Below, piece by piece: positions 23,298 through 35,700 of a stretch of 64,000 nucleotides of DNA. The translations under genes and the position numbers were made by a program. Under the pieces are notes generated by a model that worked only from the letters and a program-made list of their open reading frames with translations, had not been told where the DNA came from and did not search any database. The stretch comes from Portevinia maculata (taxonomy: Eukaryota > Arthropoda > Insecta > Diptera > Syrphidae), in the NCBI GenBank assembly GCA_949715645.1, contig OX454529.1, positions 7,235,819-7,299,818 on the forward strand. The letters run 5' to 3'. Position 1 is the first letter of the stretch. The number at the start of each line of letters is the position of its first letter.

Positions 23298-23726
23298 GAG
23301 AGTCTCAATAAAAAAAACTGTACAAATTATTTATTGTTTTCTTTTATAAAAAACAAAATAATGAAAAGTCACTTTTAACTATTAATCATCTAGCAATTGA
23401 GTAACTGATTTTTTGAAATGATCTTTGTAAAAAGCAACGCGGCTGATATTATATTATTATGCAACTATTATGCAGTTGTTAAAAAAAATATTAATAATTC
23501 GCACAGATCCGAAATATCTTTGTGTGTTTTTGTAAATTAAAAAAGGAAGAAAAGTGTGTGTGTAATGTAATGCAGAAAAGCTCCTGTTTGTTTTCTCCTT
23601 CGTTGACTGTTGTTGTTGGCTAAATTTTATAAAGAAAAAAAAAAAACAATTACATAAGAAAATTTCATAATTCAAAATCGAACTAATGCATTTCTTCGCT
23701 TTGTACTTTGCAGGTTATAAAAAAAC

Positions 23727-26700
23727 ATGTTGTTTGGATCAATGTTGGAAGCATCTCAGAACTTGCCATTCAAGAACCCATTTACAACAGCCCACTGCCA
23801 TGCAGCAGAATCACCGAATGGAGACTATGCCCCAATGAAGACCGTTGTGGAATCAAGACAAGTAATGGCTGCTGCAACACCTGAAGGGGGTACGTTTCCA
23901 ATTCACTTTCACCATTATCATTCTTTTTTTCGTTCGTTCATCTTATTTGTGTGGGTTGATATTTCATACAAGCAAAACAAAAGCGATTGTTCACTAATTA
24001 GAATTATTTCCATCCACCAGCTTCAAAGTCGAATTAGATAGTTTGCACTTCAGTTAAGGGTGTGTTTTATGTCAGTCTACAGAAGGGCGTACGCAGGATT
24101 TTGATTCAATCACGAATCAAACAAGAAATGCGATATTTTGGTATCCTACCTTACGTAAAGTTTTAAACAGTGTATACAAACATAGGGACGGGCTACAGTT
24201 CGCCCAAGCGGACCCTATTCTTATTCCTATCCCTCATAAGTGGGCGTGACAAAAGTCTAAGTATGATTGAATTGTTAAGAGCGCTCTACATACTTTGTTA
24301 AATAACATTTAAAGGATTTTATCGAAAAAAAAACTTTGGTTTTTCAATAAAAGTGTTTTAATTAATTGTGGGCGTGTCAGTAGGCGGATTTAAAAAAAAA
24401 TTAACACATGAGCATAAAGGCAGGGTCCCTAGAGAGTATGTATTATAAATTTCAGCTCCCTAGCTCAAATTATGGGTTTTCAATAAAATTGTTTTATTTA
24501 ATTGTGGGCGTGTCAGTGGGCGGATTTTGAAAATTTTATATCCCGAGTAGTTTTAGGATTCATAGGTCTTATATAAAAAATTTTTTTTTTGAGTTTGTGA
24601 GCGTGTCTGTTGGCGGATTTCAAAAATTCGTAAACTTGGTTATTTCGGGACCCTAGAGAGTATATGGTTAAAATTTCAGCTCTCTAGGCCTAATTTTTGC
24701 CAACAGACGGACGGACGGCCGGACATGGCTAGATCGACATTACTATCGATGCTGATCATAAATATAGTAACTTTTAGGGGTCTACGGGCAATATTAAGGT
24801 ATGTTACAAACTATGCGTCAAAATTAATATACCCTTAGAATAGGGTATAAAAAGTCATAATTTTAATGGGAGGGATGTACTTGATGGATTGACAGCAAAT
24901 TATCAATACATATTTGGCTTTAGTTTTGTAAGGAATAACCGCAAATCTCCCCGTTCTGTGATTTTCATTCTGCTTCTTTTTAGGGTTCCGTAGCCAAATG
25001 GCAAAAAACGGAACCCGTTATAGAATCGTTAAGTCTGTCTGTCTGTCTGTCCGGGAATGTCACAGCCACTTTTCTCCGAAACTATAAGAGCTATACTGTT
25101 GAAACTTGGTAAGTAGATGTATTCTGTGAACCGCATTAAGATTTTCACATAAAAATAGAAAAAAAAAACAATAAATTTTGGGGGTTCCCCATACTTAGAA
25201 CTGAAACGCGAACATTTTTTCATCAAACCCAAACGTCTGGGGTATCTATGGATAGGTCTTCAAAAATGATATTGAGGTTTCTAATATCATTTTTTTCTAA
25301 ACTGAATAGTTTGCGCGAGAGACACTTCCAAAGTGGTAAAATGTGTGTCCCCCTCTAACATCTAAAATAACGGAATGATAAAACTAAAAAAAATGTATGA
25401 TGTACACCATGCAAACTTCCACCGAAAATTGGTTTGAACGAGATTTAGTAAGTAGTTTTTTTTTAATACCTCATAAATCGTAAACCGCAATTTAACTTTC
25501 ATTCAATCATGTATTGTATTGAATTTATTGCAGCAGAATATTTATACATTATTTTTTTAAACTATATTGCACAATTTACAGAGTTATGGTATAAATCTAC
25601 CATACTACTGATAATCTTTTAGACATTTTAATAAAGAAGAAGAACTAATTAACAAAGTACTCGTATTTGAAGGAAAAGCTACAGGAAAAAACCTTCATTA
25701 GAAAAAAAACAAAACAAAAAAAATTAAACAACGATAATAATATACAACATAGATTGAAGAGAAGAAGGGTGGGTGTTGCGGGACCTTTTTCAAACCAAAC
25801 TTTAAGTTTTACATATAAAAAACAAACTAAAAATGATTATAATTTACATAAATGTGAATAAATAAATGAATAACTAAATATCAAAGGGAAATCTAATAAA
25901 TTAACATGAAAGCAAAATAAACGATAAACGTAATAAATATAATAAATAAATAAATAAGTACAATGAAAAGGTAAGAAAATAAATATAATATATTGAATAA
26001 ATAAATATAATAAGTTAATTGATACAATAAATAAATAAATTAAAATTAAAAAATAAGAATAAATAAATAAAGTACGTAATAATATACGAGTATAACAACA
26101 AGTAAGTAAATATAATAAACAAAATAAATAATTACAAAAAATCATACAAATAGTGAATAAAGGAAATAAATAATTAAGTTTAATATCACATAAATAAGTT
26201 ATATTTTAAATAAAAGAACTATAACTATAAAGCTAGGTTTGAAATTAGAGGGTTATCTGAAGATAAGCAAGATATACGAGAATGAGGGGCGTTCAATATA
26301 TTCTCGGTATCGATATGAAGGAAAATGCGAATTCAATTTAAATTGTCTTTATTTTTCAATATAATTTCCCCTAACATCAATGAATTTGTTACATCTTGAG
26401 ATAAGCTTTTTTAAACCCTCAAAAAAATAAATTTCCTCTTTCTCTGCAAAATACCCATTTATTGCCGACTTGAGTTCTTCATCATCCGAAAATCTTTTTC
26501 CACGAAGACATTTTTTCAAATCCGGAAACAGGAAATAATCACTAGGGGCAAGGTCTGGACTATAGGGTGGGTGTTAGATTTGTTCGAAACCACAATCTCA
26601 CGCAGCAGCCTTGAAAACTCGCGCCGTGTGAACAGGAGCGTTGTCATGAAGAAGCAACACACCCGCTGCGAGTTTACCCCGTCTTTTCTTTTTAATTTGA

Positions 26701-29700
26701 TCCCGTAAATTATGCAAAGTGGAAGCGTAGGTTGTGGCGTTGATGGTTTCACCTTTTTTTTTGTACTCAATGAGCAAGATTCCCTTTGAATCCCAAAAAA
26801 CTGTGGCCATGAGCTTCCCGGCAGACGGAGTGACTTTGAACTTCTTCGGGTGGTCTGTTCCTTTTTTATGCCACTGAATGGACTCTTGTTTGCTTTCAGA
26901 GTCATAGTGGTGGACCCATGTTTCGTCGCCAGTAACAATTCGATCCATAACACCGTCCGCGTTCTCACTACACATCTCCAAAAGCTCTCTACAGCATGCG
27001 ATTCTCACTTTTTTCATAACGTTCATTAAGTTTGGCAATTCTAGTTGCTACCATTTCCGTATTTGAAATATCGTGAAGTTCAGCTGCTGAAAATGTCCAT
27101 GGAAGCTTAAGGATCATTTTCAAATGCTTGTTTTGAGCTACTTGGAGTCTGCTAATATGACTAGCTGCACATTTATCCCATGCTGGTGAACCATAAAACA
27201 TAATTGCTTGCAACACGACTTTTAAAATCAGCAGCTTGTTTTCATTGCTTAGTTTGGACTTCCGATTTATAAAGGAATAAAGAGTTTTAATGGTTATATT
27301 GATCCTTTTAATTAGTTCTTGTACATGCATGCCAAAGGTTAAAGTTTTATCAAGATGGACTCCAAGATACTTAGCACTTGAACGCCATTCAGTGTTTACA
27401 CCATTTACTTGAAGATTGTTTCTCGGAAGGAAATAGGCTTTTCTTTTTCGTGTGAAAAAGATAACCTGTGTCTTTGAGGCATTTATTCTAATCTTCCAGT
27501 CGAAAAAGTAATCTTGAATGACATTTAGTGCAGATTGCAAGTTTGTTTCAATGTTGAAACCAACTGAATCTGACGAGAAGATCCCCTGCAAACTTCCAAC
27601 GATAATTGGTTTGAACGAGATCCAGCAAGTAGTTTTTTTTAATACGTCATAAATTGTAAACCGCAATTTACCTTTCAGTCGAACAACTCAAATATAAAAA
27701 GAAAACATTTAATTTCATAAACATAAACCATATGCGTAAACCGTGAACCATTATATTCTAATAATAAATCTGTAATAGTTGCGTAAGTAAATAATAATTT
27801 TAATTCGCGCGGAACCCTTCATGGGCGAGTCCGACTCGCACTTGCCCGCTCTTTTTTGTTAATAAATTTGTAACGACAATAAAACTTTTTTCGACAAGGT
27901 ATGACGAGGGAAACGCTTTCAAAAGTTTTCGCGCAATTTCCCACAGCCCAGGATATTTTTCTAACATTTCTGCCTGCGCAGCCAAAATGTTTGATAGCCT
28001 TTTTCAAATTTCACCTTCAGATCCTCATTGGTGCTAAGCTCGAGTAGCTCCTCTTGTAATTTCACATTCGACATTCGACGTTTCATCAAATGGATTTATG
28101 ATCCATGGCGGTATTTCCATCGTGAGAATATGTTCAAATCTATTTTTAAAGTCATCATGCAGGGCATTTAAATGCTGAACGTAAGGCTGAATATCCTCAT
28201 CAAGACATTCTGCCTGTGATAAGTTTGGAAACTGGGAGAATTTGCGCCGACCAATATTTTGCTTCATAAATTTAAATTTTCCAAGAAAAGCCGCAATTAA
28301 ACTCTTTGTTTTATTTAAATTTAAGCTGTCCCCTTGGGACCGCAAGTTAATGTCATTGAATTTTTGGAACAGATCTGTCAAATATGCGATGTCTGCTTTC
28401 AATTTGATCAGGATTTCTTTTAAATCTGGATCTTTACTTTCCAGAAACTCTAAGACTGATTCAAAAAGTGAGTAAAATCTCGTTAAACAAGCCCCTTTCG
28501 ACAACCAGCGTACTTCAGTATGTAAGAGCAATCGTTGGAAGTGTTCATAATTTTCGTCGCACAATTGTGCAAATAATCGGGTACTCAACGCATTGCTTCT
28601 TATTTTGTTAACTGCTTTAATCACAAATTGAAGCGATTGGTGCAATCTATTACACTTGCAGTAACTTCTGGTATAATTCTATTACGATGGCTTATAAACT
28701 CACGATATCGCCGGAACATGGCAGGAGCTCCATCTGCTGCCGCCGAAGTGATGTTTGTAAATGGAATCGATTTTTCGATTTTTCGAACGTATGCAGCCAG
28801 CGGTCAATACCTTGAACCCAATTTTCGATGACTCGGCCTCACATTTCGACCGATGCTGCCGCTATTTCTCGTTCAATAGTGGCTCTGAGCTCGTCTAACG
28901 TCGCCCGCTTGTTTGCATAGACCAATAATTTAAAGTAGTCCCATAAAAAAAAGTCTAGAGGCGTTAAATCACACGAACTAGGTGGCCAATAGACGTGTCC
29001 GTTTCTCGAGATAACATATTCACCCAACTGAGACTTCAATAGCTCGATTGTTGCACCCCCTGAGTGGCTTGTGGCACCGTCTTGTTGGAACCACATTTCA
29101 CTGTTCACTGTCCAATTCATGCTCAAAGAAATAACGTTCCAACATGTCTCCGTAGCGAATACCATTTACTACGTGACGGTCATTTTCATGGACGAAAAAA
29201 AAACACAGAATGACGCCACCGGCATGAAAACCGCACCAAACAGTGACTTTTTGCGGATGAAGTGCTGTTTTATGAAGCGCATGAGGGTTCTCACCTGTCC
29301 GTTTAACCAAAGATACTCTTCATCGCTGATGATGATTTTGCGATGAAATTCTTCATTTTCCTCCATCATGTCGAGAGCCCAATTCGAGAACGTACGTCGC
29401 TTCATATGATCGAGTAGCTTTAGTTCTTCAGTAAGCTTGATCTGTAGGCCAATCTGTTCTGGGAGAGGCGCAATTCTTGAGAACGCCGTGATATCGACTG
29501 ATTTGGCTGGTTTGCGGACGCCTCTACGGCAGCAATATTCTCCACACTATTGGCAAAACCTAGTCTCACTGGCACCGGCACGGCAATATCAAGCAGTGAA
29601 TATTCTCACTGAAATTTTTTCACTGGACTATGAATTGCTTGTCTACTGGGACGAGAATTACGAAAATTGGCGTTAACGCTCTTAAAGTTGTGACGGACAT

Positions 29701-32700
29701 TCGGCAATAGATTTTAATAATTTGTAAAACAGTCAAGCCGAAGCTTATCTTCTTCTTGCAATCATTTCCAAGCGCGCGCGATCACCTTTTACCGAGGACA
29801 GTGCTCTGTCCTTGGATAAAAAGTCGCGAATTTTTTCCAAAATGAAAAAACGCAAGGCAAACTCCAGAAATAATAACTGGAGTACCTTACAGTGGCGTGG
29901 CGTGGATAATTTTAAAAGGGAAGACGTTGAAAAATTTAGTCACCTATAAAAATAAAAATCTTTAAAACCTGAAATAAAATAATTTTTAATGGGGATATTG
30001 TATCTACATAATATGCATTCCACATTGACTTAGCAAAAATATTCTAGCCACATTTTTTATACTTCAAGACATTAATATTTCAATCAACAATGAGCTTAAA
30101 GCATAACAAAAGTGGCTTCAAAAGAAGCCGGTCTTGACAGACGCATGATACAATAACTTAAAAAAATTCAGCATAATGTGGATAGTAATTTTAAAATAAG
30201 AAAATTCAGAACAATTATATGGATAATTCTTTATATTTGTTAAAATATAAAAACGATACAAATAATAATGTCAGCAATAAAAATAAATCAAAATTAAAAA
30301 CAGCTAAAATTCACACACTTAAAAAAAAAAAAGTGAAAAGTTTTGTTAAAATATTAGTTCTTTATAATTATTTGTATTCTAATGCTATTCGACGATCTTT
30401 TTTGATAAACTCTGCCAATACCCTTTCATAGAAGTTTGGTCTATTTTTAATTTTAAGAAGAAGTCTTCTTTCTATCGATATGAGGGCTAAATCAGAGAGC
30501 CTATCCTCGCCCTGTGAGTTTCTTAAATAAGTATGAATTCTTTTTAAAGCAGAAAAAGACCTCTCAACGGAGGCGACGGAAATGGGAAGTGTTAAAAGTA
30601 AACTACTTAAGTTTAAGACTTGAGGGAACACTTCTTTCAATGCTTCACTATTCAAATGGTTGTGAAGGTCGAGAACCTCAAACTGGCGAAGTGACGACGA
30701 AGAATATAAAACATTAAGTTCATTTTTTAATGCCGTGAAGTCAAAAATTCTAGGAAAAAACTTAATTAGGGAAGATAATTTTACATCTGGACTGGAACGA
30801 GAAAAAGTGTCATACTTCAAATTATTTAGTAAATCCAAAAATGTAAGATTACTAAATGATTTATATCTGGCATTTATTTGGCTAACTATATTGTCTTTAA
30901 TTTCAACAAAAAGGCGCTTATAATTCGTCTTCAAATCGAAGTCAAGCAACCTGCGTTTACGTGGAGGTTCGATGCAATCATTTACGCTGTCATAAATAAC
31001 TTCAAACATATTTAAAAAGTCAGAGCTTATCCATGACTCAAAACGTTCGATTTCTTGCTTGGCATAACTAACGTCTGTTTGTTTTTTTTTTGAATTAAAT
31101 TAAATAATACATCGGTCTTTGCAAATATTTCAGAAAGGGTATGAAGCAAAAAACAGAATTCCTTGCTCTCTAATTTATTTAATAAACTTTCTGCCATCGA
31201 AAGTGTGTCAGTATCCCATTCCCTTCCCTAGAGTCATTAATTATTTTACTAAAAGTTTCAATTATATCTATTCTACAGTTAAAGATTACGTTTATTATTC
31301 TTGAATGATAATGCCATCGAGTTTCCGATACTCCTGGCATGCGTCGATTGGAAATTTGTTTTAAAAGATTGGACCGCTTTGTGGATTTATTAAAAAATCG
31401 AACGATGCTATTAGTATAGCCAAAAAATAGTTTAAGTTCTGCTATGTTTTCTAGAGATCGGGATAGTACTAAATTTAAAACATGTGCATAACAAGGAATA
31501 AAATTTGCCATCGGGCATTCATCAAGGACCTTCTTTTGAACACCACCCCCCTCGCCGGACATGGATTGTCCTATTAACTTTTCCTTGCAGTCGTATGTTT
31601 CAAGAATTTTAAATATATGATTGGATAACTCATTTGCATTACGACTTGCGCTAACGTCAAGAAATCTTTCTTGTATACCATCCTCTGACAAGTACCGAAA
31701 TATGGCACTCAGATGTTCCCTATGACTCAAATCTGGTGTTTCGTCGATCATAATCGACACGAACCGAGCATCCTTGATTTCCGTTTTAATTTCGGATTTA
31801 ATAACCGCCGCGATACTATGTATCAAATCGTTTTGAATATCGTTGGATAAACCTGAAAAAATTGGATTGTGTGTACTTGAACACTGCTCTAAATGGGATT
31901 CCAATAAAGTGTCATATTTAGATAAAAAATAAACCGCTTCGACATAATTGCCACGATTATCTGAACTAGACCTTTCATCATGACCGCGAAATGCTAACTC
32001 CTGTCTGCCTAATAAAATGACCGTGTCAATAAAACGTTCCATTAGTTTCCGATTTTTATCTACTTTTTTATTATGAACAACGAAAGAATTTCCTAAAGAA
32101 GTTTCAATGCGATTCGTGTGTCGAATTCGTGTAGGGATAAACAACACCGAATATGTTTTTCTGTCTTAATATGTTTTTTCGAAGAATTAACTAAATTATT
32201 TATATCAGTGAAACCCGTTCGACTCCAAACACTGGCGGAGTTTGAAAAAAGAAGACAAGGAAAACAAAACATTTTATTAAGCTTGCAACTCCCAGTTAGC
32301 CACTTATATTTTTGGTATAAGGAAACATTAAAATGTGTCACAAAACCATCTCTCCTTTGGTAATTAATATTTATAAAAATCATAGAGCGCCCTACGTCTA
32401 TAACTTTTTTTTTATCAAGAAAAGATAGCTTACTAAAACTATTTGAATCCTCCAGGAGGAAATCAGTTAAACAGCAATCTACACTAATCAAAGACATTTC
32501 CAAAAAAAAATCTAAAACTGCACTAAAATTAAGAAGCTAAAATGTTTTTATCAGTAAGTTGGTTGGTAATAAAAGAAACTAAAAAATTACACATTAACCT
32601 TCACTTTCACTTTCACATCTAACTTTTCACTATTTTAATTTAAGATTTTATCAAATTGGCTTTACAAAACACTAGATTTTTTCAAGTTATTGCACTTGTG

Positions 32701-35700
32701 CAACGCAGTCTGTCAATAAATTCCAACTGATTCTAAATTAAAATTTGAATTCCTGGTTAAAAAAAAACAAGTGTCGGTATCGGTATTTTATTTGACATGA
32801 ACTTCTCTTAAGCGATATGCTGAATTTACTCTGCTGACAAATTGCCATAATATTCTACCATATTTTATTTCATAAGACAAAAGTATAACAATAAATTTGT
32901 AAAAACATCGAAGCATTAACTATCACAAGAGAGAAAAATGAAAGCTCAACTTCTTACATCAACACGCATATCAATATCAACATCAAATTCAAAATCAAGA
33001 ATCAACCCACATAACACATTCAGATATTATGTCATAAGAAAAAAGAAATAAGTCAAAGAACACCGTGTTATTAGACACAATGTTGCAACAAAAACGAGTC
33101 AAACGTAGCACCTGCATTCCTGCAACATGTTGATATCTTCCGATTGAAACGCAATGCTAATCGCAAAAGGGAGAATGAAATGAAACAATTCCAAGTATTC
33201 AGCGTGAGATTTGGTTTATAAGACGAAATGTAGCGTCTTTTTCTTTGAATATAAAAGCGGGTGTTGAACAAAGAGGATCGGAACCGCAATGCTTGTAGAA
33301 GAAAGGGATATAAAACAAGTAAATAAGACGGAAAAATATTTTTTATTCTATTATAGAGAGCAGCGGTAGTTGAAAACTTTTTACTAAGAGTATTTTTGTG
33401 ACTCTTCGTTGGTTTGTTGTTTGTGATTTGTGGATTGTGGAATGTGGTTGAATCTTGATTCTTGAATGAAGTATGAAGATACAGACGAGAGGTAGAATGA
33501 AAATATTAAACTTATTCGATAGCTTATGTGTGAGTGTGTGTGTAGATTTTATTTTATAATTAAAATACGGGACGGGTTTCATTTTTCATATATTTATTTG
33601 GCAGATAGTGCTTACTTTTGGTGGATTTTTAAAAGGGAAGACGGTAGGAATCGTGTTATATATATGGACGCCACGCCACTGGTACCTTACAATGTTTACC
33701 CGATAGTGACAACGATAGTGAAATCATGGACGAATTACTCGTAGTTTCGCCAAATGTCACAAAAAAAGTAGGTACATATTCCTCCCATAAAACTGTTGCA
33801 CAAATCGCCTGATTATGTGCACAACTTAATGTCATCTATTAAAGTGGACGATTACTCAATAAAAATAATGTCAATCGGAATCAAAATTAATTGTGAATCT
33901 TTAAATTCTTACAATCTAGTGCTAAGTAAATTACGTGTAGACAATAGTCAATTTTTTTCACACGAACTTAAAAATGAAAAAGCTCTTAAAGTTGTTTTGT
34001 ACGGTTTGTCCGAAGTAGACACAACTAAATTAAAAAACGAACTTATAAAACTTGGTCTCCAGTGTAAGGTACAATGGCTTTTTGAAATCGTGTTGATAAT
34101 TTTACTATAAAGTTTATATACAATGATACAATGCTCACGCACATCGTATTCATAAAAAATGTTCGACAGACGCGTTGCTTACTTTGCATGGAATTTTCAA
34201 AATAATAAAGGAACGAATAGTTCTTTATTGTGTCCTTTTCATTTTCTGGTTTTTTGGCTCTCCGACGTTTTACTTTTTTTCGAGTTATGAATTTAAAATA
34301 AAAATTATTCTTTTCTTCGTCTGACAGCCTCCAAAATGAATTAAAAATATCGAATCTTTCAGATTCAGTAAGGAATTTGTTGCACATGTAGAAACACGTA
34401 CTCTTGCATGCAGCTTTCGGACCTTTGGCAGGAGTTTCCTTGTTGTTGATGGTTATATATGCCTTACCCGATTCTCTGAGCTTTTTTCGTATTTGAGATT
34501 TCCACAACTCTGGATGACGCTGTCTTTTCCGTGAAGGCTTTGGAGATGTGTTTTCACTTTCTGAAAAAATAAAGGAAATTATGGTCCTCTTGACGTTTTA
34601 CTTTTAAGGATACGAGTAAAATATCTTACCTGAAGAATCATCAAAATCGGATGGCAAGCTTAGTTCATTTTTATCAGCTACTTCTGTTTCATGGAGTAAG
34701 TTTTGGTGACTGCTTTGATGTTTATTTGTTTTTGACGTTCTTGGGGTGTTGCTGTCACAACTAAAACTGTCAGCTGTATGATTTGGATCAGCTCTTGAAT
34801 CATCACCTTTCGGAAAAATAACAGTTAGCATAGAATGCGCTACGTTAAAATAAATGAGTTAGTTTTAATTACTTAAAACATCTCCCGACGATGAAGAGGA
34901 AGAACTAAGATCCTTGGGCAAAAATTCGTCATCAAATATGCTTTATTTGAAGAAAAAAAAAAAAATATTTTATATCCTGCATTTATTTAAATGAATTAGA
35001 AAAATAAGTCAAGGTACTTACTCAAGGATGCCACTAGACACAGAACCAGGTTCAGATGAAGCTGATTCCATTGCAAACAAAAATCATTAACATCCGTGAT
35101 CGCACGTCCTTTCGCTTTGGCAGTCAAGCCAGTAACTGAATTCATCAGCCTTATTGCGAAGATCAATCGACAATTGATAATTGACTATTTTCAATGTGTG
35201 CTATTGTGAACGAACGATTCATTTGTTATTTTTGTCAATCGAATTTTTTTAATTGACTGCGATTGACAAAATCCTTTAGAATCGTTCGTTCACAATAGCA
35301 CACATTGAAAATAGTCAATTATCAACTGTCGATTGATCTTCGCAATAAGGCTCCATATCTTCATAATACGAGTACCTATCGAATATCTACACAACTACTG
35401 TAATGAACCAATAATAAAATTTCGTTTGTGATCAGCGTCACACATACATAGCTTTTCTTTAACAGGAGTGCACGTAGGACAATGGACAAACCAATTCTCA
35501 ACTTTGTTAATATTTTCTGTATCTCTTGTCGCAGTGATATGCACGAGCACGTGGAACAAAACAATTCTCACAAAAAAATTGCGATAAATTATATGGACAA
35601 TTTGTCCCAAACGCCAAAAAATGGTTTATGGCACAAAACAATTCTACAAACTGTTGATTTTGGTGGTTATGGCACAAAGTCGATGGTCGATATCTCGGGA

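Noticed and set aside
23457..23675. Short minus-strand ORF upstream of Mpcp
   Set aside because: AT-rich with poly-Phe and no similarity; it lies in the 5' intron.
25837..26145. 102-codon minus-strand ORF, Leu/Phe/Tyr rich
   Set aside because: It is the translation of an AATA simple repeat; no sequence complexity or start context.
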